Assembly (NCBI GenBank): GCA_937128575.1
Contig: CAKZMN010000203.1
Coordinates: 1 to 6,265 of the forward strand
Reading direction: 5' to 3'
Source of the DNA: an uncultured Alphaproteobacteria bacterium
Lineage (GTDB): Bacteria > Pseudomonadota > Alphaproteobacteria > Micavibrionales > Micavibrionaceae
DNA: 6,265 nucleotides
The notes under the pieces are model-generated. The model did not search any database and had not been told where the DNA came from. It saw only the letters and a program-made list of their open reading frames with translations. Below, one piece after another: positions 5,007-6,265 of this stretch. A program made the translations under genes and the position numbers. The first letter of the stretch is position 1, and each line of letters starts with the position of its first letter.

Positions 5007-5945
5007 ATGCTTAAGCAAGAAACATTCGCCATCTGCGCCGCCGATTTATCCGCCATGCTTCAGCGCTGGCAGGATTATTTGCGCCATGAAAAACAGGTCT
5101 CTAAACATACCCTGCGCGCCTATACCGGCGACATCACACACTTCATCACCTTCCTCGCCGCGCATTTGAACAAGCCCCCCGGCCTGAATGATCTATCCGA
5201 TGTCGGCATTCGCGACTTCCGCGCATGGATGTCGCGCAAGGCACTGGACGGGACAAGCAACGCCAGCCGCGCACGGTCTCTATCGGGTGTAAAGAATTTA
5301 CTAAGCTGGTTAGACAGACAAGGCATCATGCACAACGCCGCAATCAACACCGTGCGCACACCCAAATTGCCGCATAAGCTGCCCCGCCCACTTCATGAAA
5401 ATCAAGCAAAAGACGTTCTAAAAAATGCTGGATTAATGGCGACTGAAGATTGGGTAGAAGCCAGAGACCGCGCCCTGTTCACCCTGCTTTATGGCTGCGG
5501 CCTGCGCATTGACGAGGCCCTGCAACTAGACATCAAACACCAGCCCCGCGACGGCCTACTGCGCGTTATCGGTAAGGGCAGCAAAGAACGACAAGTCCCC
5601 GTGATTGATTTGGTTAGTCGCGCGCTGCAGAACTACCTAGATATCTGCCCCTTCCCGCTTGATGCGGATCGCCCAATCTTTCTCGGCACGCGCGGCGGGC
5701 GTTTAAATCAGGGCGTCGCGCAAAAGGCGATGCGATCCCTGCGCAACACATTGGGGCTACCTGAAAATGCAACGCCTCACGCATTGCGCCACAGCTTCGC
5801 CACGCATCTATTGCAAAACGGCGCGAACTTGCGCGAAATTCAAGAGCTGCTCGGTCACGCATCCCTCTCCACCACCCAAAGATACACAGAAATCAACGCT
5901 GAAGAGCTCATGAAAATCTACAAAGCCGCCCACCCACGCAGTTAA
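5007..5945 (+). CDS. xerC: Tyrosine recombinase XerC
   Basis: XerC acts with XerD at the chromosomal dif site to resolve chromosome dimers before cell division; FtsK usually controls the reaction. The 312 residues match the family. The N-terminal core-binding SAM-like domain (about 13-105) shows LQRWQDYLRHEKQVSKHTLRAYTGD split around residues 18-42. The catalytic domain (about 125-305) has the full set: Arg167 (GCGLRIDEAL), Lys190 (GKGSKER), His258 and Arg261 (PHALRHSFATHLL), His284 (LLGHASLSTTQ) and the nucleophile Tyr293 (RYTEIN). The motif GLRIDEAL replaces the common GLRISEAL Ser with Asp169, a mild variation. XerC is preferred over XerD because of the neighbouring DUF484 gene and the family-like VRTPKLPHKLPRPL. 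The ATG at 5007 has no clear Shine-Dalgarno sequence; the in-frame ATG at codon 17 would cut into the domain. A promoter candidate lies at 4942-4969. The catalytic residues imply an active enzyme. No dif site was recognised in this window. Confidence 0.95.
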   Translation: MLKQETFAICAADLSAMLQRWQDYLRHEKQVSKHTLRAYTGDITHFITFLAAHLNKPPGLNDLSDVGIRDFRAWMSRKALDGTSNASRARSLSGVKNLLSWLDRQGIMHNAAINTVRTPKLPHKLPRPLHENQAKDVLKNAGLMATEDWVEARDRALFTLLYGCGLRIDEALQLDIKHQPRDGLLRVIGKGSKERQVPVIDLVSRALQNYLDICPFPLDADRPIFLGTRGGRLNQGVAQKAMRSLRNTLGLPENATPHALRHSFATHLLQNGANLREIQELLGHASLSTTQRYTEINAEELMKIYKAAHPRS

Positions 5946-6049
5946 TCCAGAACACAATTATAGCCCTGACGCACAACCATATCGCCCGCCTCTAAAGCAT
6001 TATCTATTTTCAAAAAATCAGCTCTTTTGAGCAAGTTTACCAAGCTCAC
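5942..6049 (-). CDS. Possible 35-codon ORF after the dehydrogenase gene
   Basis: This minus-strand ORF starts with GTG (6049 to 6047) inside the 3' end of the dehydrogenase gene, in another frame, overlaps it by 32 bases and runs to a TAA that overlaps the xerC stop. It would encode 35 residues ending [16 protein letters not shown]. The composition looks protein-like and the ORF fills the otherwise empty 72-base gap (5946-6017), but there is no clear ribosome site and no family I recognise. It could be a coupled small gene, the remnant of a longer gene, or chance. Confidence 0.2.
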   Translation of the reverse strand: MSLVNLLKRADFLKIDNALEAGDMVVRQGYNCVLD

Positions 6050-6265
6050 TCATTGCCATACTTGCGCCGCCCAAGGACCATCCGCCGTCCACAGGCAAGA
6101 TAGTACCAGTAATATAACTCGCCAATGGCGAAGCTAAAAAAAGTGCCGCGTTAGCAATATCTTGGCATTGGCCATTACGCTGCAATGGTACGCTTTTAGC
6201 GACGCTCTGCTGCAGTGCCTCACTTGGAGCAAGACGATTGAACCCTTCGGTATCGGCAATCGGCC
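6018..6265 (-). CDS. Short-chain dehydrogenase/reductase, C-terminal part; 2,4-dienoyl-CoA reductase-like
   Basis: Only the last 81 residues are in the window; the 5' end lies beyond the right edge. The family is clear from [20 protein letters not shown] followed by GWSLGG, the standard C-terminal strand and VDGG signature of classical NAD(P)H-dependent short-chain dehydrogenases. Upstream, [13 protein letters not shown] corresponds to the substrate-loop region; the first two bases (GG) fit a Gly codon, giving GPIADTEG. That pattern resembles the 2,4-dienoyl-CoA / trans-2-enoyl-CoA reductase subgroup, which acts on unsaturated fatty acyl-CoA during beta-oxidation, but the NADPH-binding GxxxGxG and the catalytic Ser and Lys/Tyr positions are not visible, so the substrate is only inferred. 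The stop is TGA at 6020 to 6018. The gene converges on xerC with a 72-base gap and no visible terminator hairpin. It is unrelated in function to its neighbours. Confidence 0.88.
   Translation of the reverse strand, partial: PIADTEGFNRLAPSEALQQSVAKSVPLQRNGQCQDIANAALFLASPLASYITGTILPVDGGWSLGGASMAMSELGKLAQKS

Noticed and set aside
5120..5862. Minus-strand ORFs within xerC
   Set aside because: They are antisense to a complete tyrosine recombinase with all catalytic residues; Arg- and Ala-rich shadow translations.

Overview
The window looks like chromosomal core DNA of an alphaproteobacterium with moderate GC content. The evidence is the gene set (PriA, a small transaldolase of the TalC/FSA group, a DUF484 protein, XerC), which commonly sits together in Alphaproteobacteria, and the proteobacterial character of each protein. 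I cannot place it in an order. No RNA gene, CRISPR array, insertion sequence or prophage is visible.

Layout, left to right: priA on the minus strand (34-2253) ends near the left edge. It is transcribed away from a small unknown gene on the plus strand (2319-2723). A 176-base gap (2724-2899) then holds the most structured DNA in the window: a 7-bp dyad, a good sigma70-type promoter and a 102-base inverted-repeat element that ends three bases before the start codon of tal (2900-3553). A small basic unknown gene on the minus strand (3550-3858) meets tal tail to tail. After a divergent AT-rich gap with a perfect 9-bp dyad comes the DUF484 gene (3997-4710). A 76-residue unknown on the minus strand (4699-4929) overlaps its end. 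xerC (5007-5945) follows, behind a recognisable promoter. The right edge holds the last 81 residues of a minus-strand short-chain dehydrogenase (6018-6265), plus a possible overlapping 35-codon ORF in the 72-base gap after xerC.

How the genes relate: PriA restarts collapsed replication forks and XerC resolves chromosome dimers, so both serve chromosome maintenance. Tal belongs to the non-oxidative pentose phosphate pathway. DUF484 is a GAF-like protein of unknown role that often neighbours xerC. Their grouping is positional and is not one operon here: small genes of unknown function break it up and strands alternate. Bases 1-33, left of priA, are too short to assign.

Most worth a second look: the inverted-repeat leader of tal with its promoter-overlapping dyad, a clamp-binding-like QTTLF peptide in the N-terminal extension of PriA, and the repeated pattern of small minus-strand genes ending inside or on the stop codons of conserved plus-strand genes.
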